From Denitratisoma sp. (GTDB lineage: Bacteria > Pseudomonadota > Gammaproteobacteria > Burkholderiales > Rhodocyclaceae), in contig JAVSMO010000001.1 of the NCBI GenBank assembly GCA_032027165.1, positions 315,950 through 379,949 of the forward strand: DNA of 64,000 nucleotides. Direction: 5' to 3'. The notes below the pieces were generated by a model. The model was not told the DNA's origin. It was given only the letters and a program-made list of their open reading frames with translations, and did no database searches. The translations under genes and the position numbers were made by a program. Of the stretch, positions 49,188 to 59,010 are shown one piece after another (within the stretch, counting starts at the first letter, position 1; each line of letters starts with the position of its first letter).

Positions 49188-49460
49188 TCAGTGCGCCATC
49201 CGGTCGGCTGGTTTGCTGGTCGTGACCGTCAGCCGCCGGTTGCCCGCCGCCTGATCCCGCTCGAGGATGTCGACCAGCTCGCGCGCGTGCGCGCGCAGGT
49301 GCGGGTCGGCTTCGCTGTCCTCTGCTACACGCGCCAGCAGCAGCGCCGCCAGCTCGGCGGCGCGCGGGCAGCCGGTGGTCATGTGGCGGGCGAGATGGGC
49401 GAGGGCGCCGGCGACCATGCGCGCGGGCGGCTGCTCGTCCTGCAGAGTGTTGTCTTCCAT
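49188..49460 (-). CDS. Hypothetical protein at the end of the iron cluster
   Basis: A 90-residue, helical and charged protein (MVAGALAHLARHMTTGCPRAAELAALLLARV) with no recognised family. It lies 12 bp after the cytochrome gene on the same strand, so it is probably the last gene of the iron-uptake operon. Confidence 0.6.
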   Translation of the reverse strand: MEDNTLQDEQPPARMVAGALAHLARHMTTGCPRAAELAALLLARVAEDSEADPHLRAHARELVDILERDQAAGNRRLTVTTSKPADRMAH

Positions 49461-49472
49461 GTCCTCTCCTTG

Positions 49473-49985
49473 TCAGCGGTTGGGTTCGGCGCCCGCCGGC
49501 GGCAGCACCGTGTAGGCGGAGTGGCAGGCGACGCAGCGCTGCATCAGGGCGGCGAGCTGCTGCAGCGTGTGCTCGCGGTCGCCGAGGCTCTCGGCGTCGA
49601 GGGCCAGCGCGTCGAAGGCCTCGTGGGTGGCGAAGCCGAGCTTGCGGAATTCCGCCGGCAGCTTGCCGATCAGCCGGGTGCGGATCGCCGGCGGGATGTT
49701 CTTCACTTCCGCCATGCCGACCTTGCGCGCCTCGGTGGCGACGCGCGCCATGTCGCCGGCCGCCGTGGCGTCGACGATGGCCTGCACGGCCATCAGCAGG
49801 TGGCGCATCTCGCCCAGCACGTAGTCGCGCTCGGCATGGTCGAGCGTGAGGCGCAGGCGGCCGTCCTGCGACGGCGCCTGCGGCGCGCGCTGGAAGACGG
49901 TGAAGAAGAGAACCGTGCCGGCCAGGGCGAGTCCGAGCGCGACGATCAGCAGCAGCTGCCAGCGGTGTTCGAGGAAGCGCAGCAT
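49473..49985 (-). CDS. Membrane-anchored cytochrome c556/c'-like protein
   Basis: A 170-residue protein with an N-terminal helix (WQLLLIVALGLALAGTVLFFTVF), a four-helix-bundle body, and a C-terminal heme motif CVACH, the layout of cytochrome c556/c'. It overlaps the receptor gene stop by one base. A role in reducing or sensing iron at the receptor site is inference. Confidence 0.8.
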   Translation of the reverse strand: MLRFLEHRWQLLLIVALGLALAGTVLFFTVFQRAPQAPSQDGRLRLTLDHAERDYVLGEMRHLLMAVQAIVDATAAGDMARVATEARKVGMAEVKNIPPAIRTRLIGKLPAEFRKLGFATHEAFDALALDAESLGDREHTLQQLAALMQRCVACHSAYTVLPPAGAEPNR

Positions 49986-52060
49986 CAGAAGTCCCCCTTC
50001 CAGGTCAGCACCAGGCTGCGGCCCGGCATGGCGATCTCCTGCCCGGAGACGCCTTCGGTGAGGTGCTCGTGGTATTCGCGGTCGAAGAGGTTCTTCACGC
50101 CGATGCGCAGCGACTGACTTTTCGCGTAGCGCCAGGTGGCGCCGATGTCGGCGGTGGCGAAGCCGGGCGTGGCGTTCTCGCTGCCGCGCGAGAAGACGGT
50201 GGCGACGCGGTTCTGCCGGCGCACGAAGCGGCCGGTGACGTCCATCGTCCAGTTCGCGGCGACGCCGCCCTCCCAGCCCAGGCTGAGCTCGTCGGCCGGC
50301 ATCTGGAACAGCGGCTCGTCGAGTTCGTTGTTCGTCCCGCGCACGAAGGAGAGGCCGGCCTTCAGCCAGTGGCCGCGCGAGAATTGCCATTTGCCCTGCG
50401 CCTCGAAGCCGTGCAGGGTGACCTGGCTGATGTTCACCGTTTCCTTGCAGGCGACGGCGTTGGCCGCGCCGCAGACGGCGCCGGCGCGCGGCGTGCCGGA
50501 GATGTCGAGGCCGGACATGTAGTCGGCGATGCGGTTGCGCCAGGCTGCCACTTGATAGCTGACGTTTTCGCTCTGGCCCTTCAGGCCGAGCTCGAACTGC
50601 GTGGAGATCTCCGGCTTGATCTGCGGGTTGCCGGCGTAGTAGTAGCCGTCGCCGCGCGGCGAGGATTCGTAGCGCTCGCGCATCTCTCCGGCACGGAAGC
50701 CGCGCGAGAGGTTGGCGTAGGGCCGCAGCAGCGGGGCGGCCTCGTAGATGGCGCCGAGGCTGCCGGAGAAGGCGCTGTCGCGGCGGTCGAGGTTGTTGGT
50801 GATCCGCAGCGCCGGGTTGGCGGGATTGGCCATGGCGGCGGCCTCGCCCTTCACCGTGTCGTGGCGCAGCGCGGCGAGCACGTTCAGCTTGCCGAAGCGC
50901 ATGTCGTCCTGCACGTACACGCCGAAGGCGCTGATCCTGCCGTCGTCGAAGGGATCGCGCCGCGCGGGCGCGAAGGCCGGCGGATTGAAGAGGAAGCGCT
51001 CGGGCGAGGCCCCCATCTTCCAGTAGTTGGCGCCGAAGGAGAGCAGGTGCTGCGGATGCACCAGCCAGTCGGCCTTCGCGTCGATGCCGTCGGTGGTGAA
51101 GAAGACGTGGGTCTGCGAGATGTCCTGGTTGCGGCGGTTCGACCAGGCGTAGATGCGCCGCTCCATCTCCTGGCGGTAGGCGCGGACGTCGAGGTTGAGC
51201 GGGGATTCGCCCGAACCCTTGCGGCTGTAGCCGAGTTCGGCCAGGGTGCGCGCCTGCTTCGGCGAATACACCGTGGTGCTGCGCACCAGCGGGCTCGGGT
51301 GCGCCTTGGTCGAGCCGGGATACCAGACGTCTTCGTCCTCGTGCCGCTGCAGCGAGAAACGCAGTTGCTGGGCGGCGTCGATGCGGAAGCGGTACTGGCC
51401 GATGAAGCTGTCGGAGTCGTAGCCCGTGCGGTCGACGCGGCCGTCCGGCGCCTTGTAATCATGGATGCGGGCGAGCGAGGCGCCGAGCATGAGGGCGTGG
51501 TCGCCGCCGGAGGCGTTGAGGACGCCGGTGCCGCGCAGGCCGCGGCTGGCGCTGTCGTAGCTTGCGGCCGCGGAGAATTTCGCGCCGGGCTCGAAGCGCG
51601 CCTGCGGCAGCAGCACGTTGATGGCGCCGCCCAGCGCGCCGGTGCCGTAGAGCACCGAGGCGGGGCCCTTGACCACCTCGAGGCGGTCGGCCAGGCCGAG
51701 CGACATGAAGGAGGCGACGGCGCCCGCCGGCTGGGCGGAGTTGAGGCGCATGCCGTCGACCAGCAGCACCACGCTCTCCTTCTTCAGGCCGCGGATGACC
51801 GGGTTCTGCCCCTGGGCGCCGTCGCTGGCGACGGCCAGGCCCGGCTCGCCGCGCAGGGCCTCGCCGGGGTTCTGCGCGTTGCGGCGGAGCAGCTCGTCGC
51901 GGTCGAGCGCAGTGGTGGATACCGGGGTTTCGAGGTCTTCCGCGGCGTAGCCCTTGGCGGTGACGCTGACGGGGGCGAGGATGGTATCGGCGAAAGCCGG
52001 CGCGCCGGCGCAGAAAGCCAGGATGGCGGCGGCCAGCGGCCGCTTGTCATGAAAACGCAT
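49985..52060 (-). CDS. TonB-dependent receptor 1
   Basis: A 691-residue outer-membrane receptor. It has a signal peptide (ending FADT), a TonB-box-like APVSVTA, a plug with NPVIRGLKKESVVLLVDGMRLN, and a beta-barrel ending in a terminal Phe (TWKGDF). The plug type resembles heme or metal receptors, but the ligand is not certain. A 24-bp motif copy with one mismatch lies near the 3' end, the only copy in a coding region read in the opposite sense to the others. Confidence 0.88.
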   Translation of the reverse strand: MRFHDKRPLAAAILAFCAGAPAFADTILAPVSVTAKGYAAEDLETPVSTTALDRDELLRRNAQNPGEALRGEPGLAVASDGAQGQNPVIRGLKKESVVLLVDGMRLNSAQPAGAVASFMSLGLADRLEVVKGPASVLYGTGALGGAINVLLPQARFEPGAKFSAAASYDSASRGLRGTGVLNASGGDHALMLGASLARIHDYKAPDGRVDRTGYDSDSFIGQYRFRIDAAQQLRFSLQRHEDEDVWYPGSTKAHPSPLVRSTTVYSPKQARTLAELGYSRKGSGESPLNLDVRAYRQEMERRIYAWSNRRNQDISQTHVFFTTDGIDAKADWLVHPQHLLSFGANYWKMGASPERFLFNPPAFAPARRDPFDDGRISAFGVYVQDDMRFGKLNVLAALRHDTVKGEAAAMANPANPALRITNNLDRRDSAFSGSLGAIYEAAPLLRPYANLSRGFRAGEMRERYESSPRGDGYYYAGNPQIKPEISTQFELGLKGQSENVSYQVAAWRNRIADYMSGLDISGTPRAGAVCGAANAVACKETVNISQVTLHGFEAQGKWQFSRGHWLKAGLSFVRGTNNELDEPLFQMPADELSLGWEGGVAANWTMDVTGRFVRRQNRVATVFSRGSENATPGFATADIGATWRYAKSQSLRIGVKNLFDREYHEHLTEGVSGQEIAMPGRSLVLTWKGDF
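50098..50121 (-). repeat. 24-bp bipartite motif, copy 12 (in receptor 1 gene)
   Basis: Minus strand AAAGTCAGTC-N8-tCGGCG (one mismatch). Here the gene reads the AAAGTCAGTC side as coding (KSQSL), unlike the other coding copies. Confidence 0.72.
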
Positions 52061-52141
52061 GTCAGTCTCCTGAAGACAGTTGGAGCAGGCTGAAGGATTG
52101 AGGTTGTGTCCGGTCAGCGGGCGAATCGAATCGGCAGGAAA

Positions 52142-54223
52142 TCAGAAGGTGTACCTGGCGCCGATTTCGAGGGAACGCTCCGGCCCGGCGTAAATGCCTT
52201 GACGCAAGCCCGCGATGTAACGCTTGTCGGTGAGGTTCTTGATTGCCGCAGTGAGCTTCAACTGCTTGCTGACATCGTAAGCGCCGGTCAGGTCGAAGAC
52301 GTGATAGCTCGGCAGCTTGCCGCGCCAGACGTCATTGGCGCCGGCGGGCTTCACTATCGGGGTGCTGTTGTCGCCATCGCCGTATTGGGCGCCGACATGC
52401 CGCCCGGAGAGCGCCGCCTTCAGCGGGCCGGAGGCATAGGCAAGGCTCACGTTCGCCAGAAGCTTCGGCGAATAGGGCAAACGATTGCCCTTGTCGATGC
52501 CGCCTCCGCGGTTCTCGCGGTAGTCCGAGGTCGGAATCCAGGTCAGGTTCGCGTCGAGACTGAAGCCGTTGTTCCAGCCGTATCCCAACGCGGCTTCCAT
52601 GCCGCGATGCAAGGTGCTGCCCGCATTTGCATTCGCCACCCCGCCGGAAATGGCCGGGGTGATCTGATTGTCGAAATTCATCTGGAAGGCCGTCAGTTCG
52701 TAACGGAGTTTGCCCGACTGTCCGCGCACCCCGGCTTCGATATTGATCGACCTCTCCGCATCCAGCTGCTGATCGACGCCGGTCACGATCGACTGGCTGT
52801 TCAGCGGCGGCGAGAACGCCTTGTAGACGCTGCCGTAAAGCTGCGCGCCCGGATTCAACCAATAGGTTGCGCCGATTCCCGGCAGATATTCCGTGTTGTC
52901 GCTTTTCCCGTTGCGGGCACTGTTTTTCCGGTCTTTATGCTCTTGCTCGTAGTGCTCGATGCGCAGCCCCGGCGTGATGGAGAGCTTGTCCGTCACATCG
53001 AAACGGTTTTCGCCGAAGAGGGCATAGCTGACAGCCGAGTCCACGCGATCGTTGCCGAGCGTCCCGGAACGCGGATTTGCCCGGGTAGCGGCAATGTTCC
53101 GATCGACCATTTCCTCTTGCATGATGCGGATGCCGAACTCGGCCTTGTTGTTGATGCCGAAGCCCTTGTGGTTGAGGGTCAGGCGGGAGTCGAGACCGAC
53201 GCGCTCGAAGGCGCGGTTGTTGCCGTTCACGACGTCCGTATAGACCCAGCGCCCGGCGGCGGTCGAGGCCGCGTTATTGACCGAGAAACGCCAGTAATCG
53301 CGATTCATCTCGCTCCAGTACACGAGCGTGTTGAGCGTCATGTCCGGCGCGATGTCCCAATGATGGTTGAGGTCGAGCGACTTGCGCGCGGTCAGGAACC
53401 AGTCGTCCGGCGCCGGGTTGTGCTTGGCGCCAGCCTTGAACTCATTGAGGAACAGACCGCGATAGGAAATATTCGCGTCGTTCTCGTAGTGCGTGAATTT
53501 GGCGCCGATCCACTGATTGTTCCCAAGCGCCATGCCGCCCTTGAGCATGAGGTCTTCCATGTCGAAACCCTTGCCCTGAAAGCCGTCGCTCTTGGCCCGC
53601 GTGTAGAAAACACCGGCCTTGGCCTCGCCCGAGGGCGACTTCCCGCCGGCCTCCAGCGTGGCCTCCCGGTAATTGTGCGAGCCGACACGGCCGGAAATCG
53701 ACACGCCGTCGATCGGCTCCTTGGTCTTGTAGTTGATCACGCCGCCGATGGTGTTGGGGCCATAGCGCAGGGCCGCCGCGCCTTTCAGCACTTCGATCTC
53801 TTCCATGCGCTGGATGCGCGGGTTGTAGTAACGGCTGTTGCCCACGAACAGACCGGGCGCGACAGGAACGCCGTCTTCCAGGATCAGCGACTTGTAGTCC
53901 GCCGCGCTCAATCCGCGAATGCCGATATTGGCCACGACCGCCGATTCCTCTTCACCCTTGATGTGAATGCCCGGCACCGAACGCAGGGCGTCTTCGGTGG
54001 ACAGCGGCTGGATGCGTTCCAGATCGGCGGGGCCGACGATGGCCACCGAGCCGGGCTGCCTGGTGATGGCCTCTTCGCCGCCGGCAACCACGTCGATGCG
54101 CGGCAACGTGATTTCGGCAGAAAGCGCCTGCGTCGGATGGCTCAAGGCCAGCATGACGGCCATGGCAACCTCGGTCCGGTTAAAAACACGTCGATGGCAG
54201 AGAGTGGGTTCCTTTTGATGCAT
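52142..54223 (-). CDS. TonB-dependent receptor 2 (FecA-like siderophore type)
   Basis: A 693-residue outer-membrane receptor with a long leader, TonB-box-like TLPRIDVVAG, a plug with NIGIRGLSAADYKSLILEDGVPV, and a barrel ending in EIGARYTF. The pattern resembles FecA-type ferric siderophore receptors. It lies 81 bp downstream of exbD, so it is probably energised by the adjacent TonB-ExbB-ExbD. Confidence 0.9.
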   Translation of the reverse strand: MHQKEPTLCHRRVFNRTEVAMAVMLALSHPTQALSAEITLPRIDVVAGGEEAITRQPGSVAIVGPADLERIQPLSTEDALRSVPGIHIKGEEESAVVANIGIRGLSAADYKSLILEDGVPVAPGLFVGNSRYYNPRIQRMEEIEVLKGAAALRYGPNTIGGVINYKTKEPIDGVSISGRVGSHNYREATLEAGGKSPSGEAKAGVFYTRAKSDGFQGKGFDMEDLMLKGGMALGNNQWIGAKFTHYENDANISYRGLFLNEFKAGAKHNPAPDDWFLTARKSLDLNHHWDIAPDMTLNTLVYWSEMNRDYWRFSVNNAASTAAGRWVYTDVVNGNNRAFERVGLDSRLTLNHKGFGINNKAEFGIRIMQEEMVDRNIAATRANPRSGTLGNDRVDSAVSYALFGENRFDVTDKLSITPGLRIEHYEQEHKDRKNSARNGKSDNTEYLPGIGATYWLNPGAQLYGSVYKAFSPPLNSQSIVTGVDQQLDAERSINIEAGVRGQSGKLRYELTAFQMNFDNQITPAISGGVANANAGSTLHRGMEAALGYGWNNGFSLDANLTWIPTSDYRENRGGGIDKGNRLPYSPKLLANVSLAYASGPLKAALSGRHVGAQYGDGDNSTPIVKPAGANDVWRGKLPSYHVFDLTGAYDVSKQLKLTAAIKNLTDKRYIAGLRQGIYAGPERSLEIGARYTF

Positions 54224-54251
54224 CAGGTGCTCCTTGGGTCAGCGGTTGAAT

Positions 54252-54300
54252 TTCAATGGCTGGCTGACGCAAGGGCGCTGGCTGGCTGTGTGACGGAAAA
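54252..54300. repeat. Imperfect 45-50-bp repeat, copy A
   Basis: TTTCAATGGCTGGCT, then CTGGCTGGCTGTGTG and ACGGAAAA. It closely matches copy B at 56210-56255 on the same strand (TTCAA, two GGCTGGCT blocks, GTG and ACGAAAA). The copies bracket tonB-exbB-exbD. Confidence 0.55.
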
Positions 54301-54304
54301 ATGT

Positions 54305-54727
<423 letters not shown>

Positions 54728-54737
54728 GGCAGTCCCT

Positions 54738-55493
54738 TCAGGCGCCGCGCGCGGCGACGCGCGCGAGGATGCGTTCCGACGTGGCGGCGACGTCGCCGCC
54801 CTGGGGCATCGCCTTCAGGCCGGTGGCGAGGAAGGCGAACACGTCGTGGGCGAAGGAGTCCAGCTCGGCCAGGGTGTTGCGGTTGGCGCGGGCGAAGGCG
54901 TTGTAGGCGACCGCGGCGGGGATGGCCACGGCGAGGCCGATGGCGGTCATGATCAGCGCCTCGCCGACCGGGCCGGCCACCTTGTCGAGCGTGCCCTGGC
55001 CGCTCATGCCGATGGCCATCAGGGCATGGTAGATGCCCCAGACGGTGCCGAACAGGCCGACGAAGGGCGCGCTGGAGGCGACCGTCGCCAGGAAGGTCTG
55101 GCCGTATTCGAGGCGCGACTTGTCCTGGCCGATGGCGCGCTTCAGCGCCCGGGTGAGGAATTCGTCGGGCGTGCCGGCGTCGATCAGGCCGCGGCTGCCG
55201 TCGCGCCCGGCGCGGTGCTGCTCGATGGCGGTGAAGCCGTGGTGGACGAGGTGCGAGAAGGGGTCGTTGACGCCGCTCTCGCGCAGGCGGTGGGCGACGG
55301 CGTCGAGGTTCGGCGCCCGCCAGAAGGCAGCGAGGAAGTCGCGGCTGCGCTTCTTCGAAAGGAAGGCCTGCACGCCCTTGGTGACGATCAGGTACCAGGT
55401 GCCGACGGACATGACGAGCATCAGCCCGAGGACGAAGCGGGCGACGCCGTCGGTGGCGGCGAGGAAGTGGGCGAAGCCCAGGTTGTATTCCAT
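54738..55493 (-). CDS. exbB: ExbB / MotA-TolQ-ExbB proton channel
   Basis: A 251-residue protein with three helices in the usual TolQ/ExbB layout. VASSAPFVGLFGTVWGIYHALMAIG and LIMTAIGLAVAIPAAVAYNAF are the conserved channel helices. It forms the proton channel with ExbD. Begins 2 bp after tonB. Confidence 0.93.
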   Translation of the reverse strand: MEYNLGFAHFLAATDGVARFVLGLMLVMSVGTWYLIVTKGVQAFLSKKRSRDFLAAFWRAPNLDAVAHRLRESGVNDPFSHLVHHGFTAIEQHRAGRDGSRGLIDAGTPDEFLTRALKRAIGQDKSRLEYGQTFLATVASSAPFVGLFGTVWGIYHALMAIGMSGQGTLDKVAGPVGEALIMTAIGLAVAIPAAVAYNAFARANRNTLAELDSFAHDVFAFLATGLKAMPQGGDVAATSERILARVAARGA

Positions 55494-55495
55494 GG

Positions 55496-56182
55496 TTACT
55501 CCTTGAGTTTGAATGCGATGGGGACGAGGACCCAGGCCGCTACCGGCTCGGCGCCGCGCCGGGCGGGCACGAACTTCCAGCGGCGCACGGTGGCGAGCGC
55601 AGACTCGTCGAGGCGCGGCGAGCCGCTCGAAGCGTGCAGCAGGACTTCTCCGGCGGCGCCGTCAGGCATGACGCGCACGCGCAGCACGACGCGGCCTTCC
55701 TCCCCTATGCGCCGGGAGAGCGACGGGTAGGGCGGTTTGGGGTTGTCGAGATAATCTGCGTCGAAGCGCGGCTGCGTCGCCTGCGCGGGCGCCGCCGGCA
55801 CCACGACCGGCGGGGTCGGCGCCGGTGCCGCCGGCACGACGACCGGCGCCGGCGCCGGCGAGGCTTCCGGTGCGGCAAGTTGCACGGGCGGCTGCGGCGG
55901 CGCGGGCCGCGGCTTCACCGGCTGGGGCCGGGGCGGCACGACCTCGGGCCGGGGCTTGGATTCCTCGGCCGGCCTGACCAGGCTGACGGTGAGCACGGAG
56001 AGTTGCTCCGGCAGCGCGATTACGTTCGCCTGCAGCAGCAGCCAGAAGACGAGGGCGTGCAGGGCCAGCACGAAGGCCAGCCCGCTGCGGGAGAGGCGGG
56101 GTGTGCGCGAGGGCACGCCAATCCCGGCCGCCGGGAAAGTCAGTCCCGGCGGGACGGCGTGATCGAAGGTGTCCGTGGCCAT
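55496..56182 (-). CDS. tonB: TonB energy transducer
   Basis: A 228-residue protein. An N-terminal helix (LAFVLALHALVFWLLLQ) is followed by a Pro-rich spacer (PRPQPVKPRPAPPQPP) and the C-terminal TonB domain with YPSLSRRIGEEGRVVLRV and RRWKFVPA. It transmits the proton gradient to outer-membrane receptors. A perfect 24-bp motif copy near the start encodes A-V-P-P-G-L-T-F. Confidence 0.92.
   Translation of the reverse strand: MATDTFDHAVPPGLTFPAAGIGVPSRTPRLSRSGLAFVLALHALVFWLLLQANVIALPEQLSVLTVSLVRPAEESKPRPEVVPPRPQPVKPRPAPPQPPVQLAAPEASPAPAPVVVPAAPAPTPPVVVPAAPAQATQPRFDADYLDNPKPPYPSLSRRIGEEGRVVLRVRVMPDGAAGEVLLHASSGSPRLDESALATVRRWKFVPARRGAEPVAAWVLVPIAFKLKE
56136..56159 (+). repeat. 24-bp bipartite motif, copy 13 (in tonB)
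   Basis: Plus strand AAAGTCAGTC-N8-ACGGCG, all fixed positions matched. The minus-strand gene reads A-V-P-P-G-L-T-F. Confidence 0.87.
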
Positions 56183-56209
56183 GTCCGCATGCTCGTCGAG
56201 TCATCCATG

Positions 56210-56255
56210 TTCAAACTGGCTGGCTCGCCCGCGCGTGCGGACTGGCTGGCTGGGT
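56210..56255. repeat. Imperfect 45-50-bp repeat, copy B
   Basis: Matches copy A (54252-54300) in two GGCTGGCT blocks and the GTG...ACGAAAA end, and lies between tonB and bfr. Confidence 0.55.
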
Positions 56256-56294
56256 GTTACGAAAAGCGCCGGCGCGGCCGGCGCGCTTACTGCG

Positions 56295-56771
56295 TTACGA
56301 CAATTCCCCCATCTGCGACTGCAGGTAGTTCTGCAGGCCGACCTTGCCGACGAGGTCGATCTGCGTCTCGAGGAAATCGATGTGCTCCTCGGTGTCTTCG
56401 AGGATCTCCTCGAAGAGCTCGCGTGAGACGTAGTCGTTGCACGCCTCGCAGTGGGCGATGGCCTCGAGCAGGGTGGCGCGCGCGAGGTGTTCCAGCTTGA
56501 GGTCGCCGGCGAGGGTCTCCGGCACGCTCTCGCCGATCATCAGCTTGCCGAGCATCTGCATGTTGGGCAGCCCTTCGAGGAAGAGGATGCGCTCGATCAG
56601 CTTGTCGGCGTGGCGCATCTCCTCGATGGATTCCTCGTATTCCTTCTTGCCGAGCTTGTTGAGGCCCCAGTTCTTGTACATGCGCGCATGCAGGAAGTAC
56701 TGGTTGACCGCGGTCAGCTCGTTGGTGAGGGCCTTGTTGAGGTGCTGCAGCGTCTTCTTGTCGCCTTTCAT
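56295..56771 (-). CDS. bfr: Bacterioferritin
   Basis: A 158-residue ferritin-fold protein. It carries the ferroxidase ligands (Glu in [12 protein letters not shown], Glu and His in EEMRHADKL, and EDTEEHIDF) and the heme-binding Met in EEMRHA. It stores iron. It overlaps bfd by 4 bp, and the two are normally paired. Confidence 0.95.
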   Translation of the reverse strand: MKGDKKTLQHLNKALTNELTAVNQYFLHARMYKNWGLNKLGKKEYEESIEEMRHADKLIERILFLEGLPNMQMLGKLMIGESVPETLAGDLKLEHLARATLLEAIAHCEACNDYVSRELFEEILEDTEEHIDFLETQIDLVGKVGLQNYLQSQMGELS

Positions 56772-56995
56772 GATTTTTTCTCCTTTGCGTTGGGGCAGGC
56801 GCCGCAATTGCCGCTGCATTGCGGCTTGTTCGTCCGCGTCTTGCCCCTGAGCAGGCCATGGGCGTGGCCGGCGCAGCGGCCGCATTCGAGCGCGATGCCG
56901 AGGCGGGCCTGCAGGCCGCGCAGGTTGCGCACGCCTTCCTCGGCGGCGCGCAGGACCTGGGACTCGGTGACCGCATTGCAGACGCAGACATACAT
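56768..56995 (-). CDS. bfd: Bacterioferritin-associated ferredoxin (Bfd)
   Basis: A 75-residue BFD-like [2Fe-2S] protein. It has [12 protein letters not shown] and [11 protein letters not shown] with the four cluster cysteines, then a Cys-rich tail ([10 protein letters not shown]). It reduces Bfr to release iron. Co-encoded with bfr. Confidence 0.9.
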   Translation of the reverse strand: MYVCVCNAVTESQVLRAAEEGVRNLRGLQARLGIALECGRCAGHAHGLLRGKTRTNKPQCSGNCGACPNAKEKKS

Positions 56996-57012
56996 AGTTT
57001 AGCCCTCAAGAA

Positions 57013-57189
57013 TCACTTGGTCAGGATCAATTTGCCGTTGCGGGTCTGCTGCAGCCGGTAGCGCTCGCCCTGGTGCTCGATGACGATTTCGCGCCGGCCC
57101 TGCATCAGCTCGGTGCTGGTGAGCGTCTGGCTCGGCGTGCCGTCCTGCCTGGCCGGCTGCGGCGGCGGATTGTTCGGTTGTTTCACCAT
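57013..57189 (-). CDS. hemP: Hemin uptake protein HemP
   Basis: A 58-residue HemP-family protein. It has an N-terminal flexible, Pro/Gln-rich part and the conserved LMQGRREIVIEHQGERYRL, ending with QTRNGKLILTK. HemP/HmuP proteins regulate heme or iron uptake genes. It overlaps the upstream ferredoxin gene by 7 bp. Confidence 0.88.
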   Translation of the reverse strand: MVKQPNNPPPQPARQDGTPSQTLTSTELMQGRREIVIEHQGERYRLQQTRNGKLILTK

Positions 57190-58670
57190 ACGAAGAACAC
57201 GAGTATCCAGGCCGTGCCGACGGCGGCCAGCGGCAGGGCCAGGCCGGGCAGGGCCAGCATGGCGCGCTGCGGATTCGGCGCACGGTCGAAGAGCAGGCGC
57301 ATGCCGAGCCAGCCCGACCAGGCGATGCCGGCGGCGAGCAGCGCCCCGCGCGCGGCGGGCAGCCAGCCGAGCGGCGCGCCTTCCGCGCGCAGGTGGGTGG
57401 CGGTCATCATCGACAGGCCGAGGAACAGGCCGATGCCGGCGAGCGGGATCAGCGAGAGGGCGATGGCGCGCCAGTCGATCTTCGTCATGCGCGCGGCAAA
57501 AGTCAGTCCCGCCAGCACGGCGCCGCCGAGGATGAGCGCCGCGCCGCCGACGTAGGCGAGGATCAGCGCGCCGTCGAGCCAGGTGAAGGCGTCGTTGGCC
57601 TCGGGGTAGTGGGTGAGCAACCACCAGGGCGCGTTGGTGTCGAGCGGCCAGAAGATCTCGCGCTCGACCAGCCATTCCGCCGCGCGCTGGCGCAGGGCGA
57701 CGAACCACGGGCTGACGGTCCACTGGAAGGCGCCGATGGCGACGCCGAGCATGCCGAAGACGAGCAACAATGCCTCGCTGGTTCGTGGTGTGCGGGCTTC
57801 GAGGATTTCCGCATTGGGCGAGCGCGCGGACAACTCGACGGCGTCGCGGTGGCCGCTGCAGCGGCCGCAGGCATGGCACTGCGCGGCGCTGGTCATGTGC
57901 TTGACGTCGAGCAGCGGGGCGCAGTCGACGGCCGCCGTGCGTCCGGGCTGGCTATCCCAGGCGGCGCGGTCGATGCGGAAGTGCACCGGCGCGATGCGCG
58001 CGAGCAGGGCGAAGACGCCGGAGACCGGACAGAGGTAGCGGCACCAGACGCGCTTGCCGCGCCCGTACATCCAGCCGACGGCGACGGCGGCCACCGTCGA
58101 GCCGCCGAGGATGAGCAGCGCCGCCTGCGGATATTCGTACACGCTGACGAGTTGGCCGTAGAGCGTGGTCAGCACGAAGGCCGCGAAGGGCCAGCCGCCC
58201 CAGCGCAGCCACTTCGGGATCGCCTTGCCCCTGCCGTGGCGCGAGGCGAATTCGGCGAGCGCGCCTTCCGGGCAGAGCACGCCGCACCAGACGCGGCCCA
58301 TGAACATGATGGAGAGGATGACGAAGGGCCACCAGACGCCCCAGAACAGGTACTGGGCGAGCAGCACCAGGCGCTCGTGCCACTGCGCCGCGTAGGGCGC
58401 CTTGTCCTGCGGCGGCAGCGGCGTGCCGTCGGGGGCGCAGATGTCGCCGTCGACGTAGGACGCGGCGCCGAAGTCGCCGGAGAACAGCCGCGCCTCGGGA
58501 TGCGGGTGCGGCAGGAAGGCGGGCAGCACGACGAGGAAGGCGTAGAACAGCACGATGGCCCACTGCACGCCGAGGATGAGGCGGCGGTGCTCCGCCATCC
58601 AGTCGCCGAGGCGCGCCAGCCGCGGCTTGCGGCGCGGGTGGAAGACCATGGCGACGGCTTCGGCGCTCAT
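57183..58670 (-). CDS. ftrD: FtrD/NapH-like membrane polyferredoxin
   Basis: A 495-residue membrane protein with six or more helices and cysteine motifs of the NosR/NapH/FtrD type (WCGVLCPEGAL, WCRYLCPVSG, QCHACGRCSGH). In Bordetella-type FtrABCD the polyferredoxin FtrD serves ferrous iron uptake. It follows a cupredoxin gene by a 4-bp overlap. A perfect 24-bp motif copy encodes A-V-L-A-G-L-T-F in a helix. Confidence 0.82.
   Translation of the reverse strand: MSAEAVAMVFHPRRKPRLARLGDWMAEHRRLILGVQWAIVLFYAFLVVLPAFLPHPHPEARLFSGDFGAASYVDGDICAPDGTPLPPQDKAPYAAQWHERLVLLAQYLFWGVWWPFVILSIMFMGRVWCGVLCPEGALAEFASRHGRGKAIPKWLRWGGWPFAAFVLTTLYGQLVSVYEYPQAALLILGGSTVAAVAVGWMYGRGKRVWCRYLCPVSGVFALLARIAPVHFRIDRAAWDSQPGRTAAVDCAPLLDVKHMTSAAQCHACGRCSGHRDAVELSARSPNAEILEARTPRTSEALLLVFGMLGVAIGAFQWTVSPWFVALRQRAAEWLVEREIFWPLDTNAPWWLLTHYPEANDAFTWLDGALILAYVGGAALILGGAVLAGLTFAARMTKIDWRAIALSLIPLAGIGLFLGLSMMTATHLRAEGAPLGWLPAARGALLAAGIAWSGWLGMRLLFDRAPNPQRAMLALPGLALPLAAVGTAWILVFFVW
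57499..57522 (+). repeat. 24-bp bipartite motif, copy 14 (in ftrD-like gene)
   Basis: Plus strand AAAGTCAGTC-N8-ACGGCG, all fixed positions matched. The minus-strand gene reads A-V-L-A-G-L-T-F. Confidence 0.87.
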
Positions 58671-59008
58671 TTGGCGATGACCTTCAGTTCGCCGGTGATG
58701 GGATTGAACTCGTCGACGAAGTCGTACTCGCCGGGCTTGAGCTTCGGCAGTACGACGAAGGAGCGGGCGCCGGCGGAGAGCACCTTCTCGATGCGCATCT
58801 CGTCGTTCTCGAACTCGAGCGGGCCGGGCCCTTTGTTGATGAGCACCAGCTTGACGCGGCGGCCGGCCGGCACCTCGATGCGCGCCGGTTTGAAGACGCC
58901 GTCGTCGACGACGACCTCGAAGGCGGGCAGCTCCCCGGCGGCGACTGCATTGCCGCCGGGGAGCGTTCCCGACCACGCGAGGACAAGGAGTGCGAGAAGG
59001 CGCCGCAT
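58667..59008 (-). CDS. ftrB: Periplasmic cupredoxin, FtrB-like
   Basis: A 113-residue exported protein (signal peptide MRRLLALLVLAW) with a cupredoxin fold, including VPAGRRVKLVLINKGPGPLEF. The blue-copper ligand set is not complete, so the metal may differ. In FtrABCD the cupredoxin FtrB works with the P19 protein FtrA in ferrous iron uptake. It is between a porin and the ftrD-like gene. Confidence 0.78.
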   Translation of the reverse strand: MRRLLALLVLAWSGTLPGGNAVAAGELPAFEVVVDDGVFKPARIEVPAGRRVKLVLINKGPGPLEFENDEMRIEKVLSAGARSFVVLPKLKPGEYDFVDEFNPITGELKVIAK

Positions 59009-59010
59009 GC

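Noticed and set aside
57009..57022. TTGGTCAGGATCAA as an FNR site
   Set aside because: One half site is imperfect and it lies inside the hemP coding end with no promoter context.
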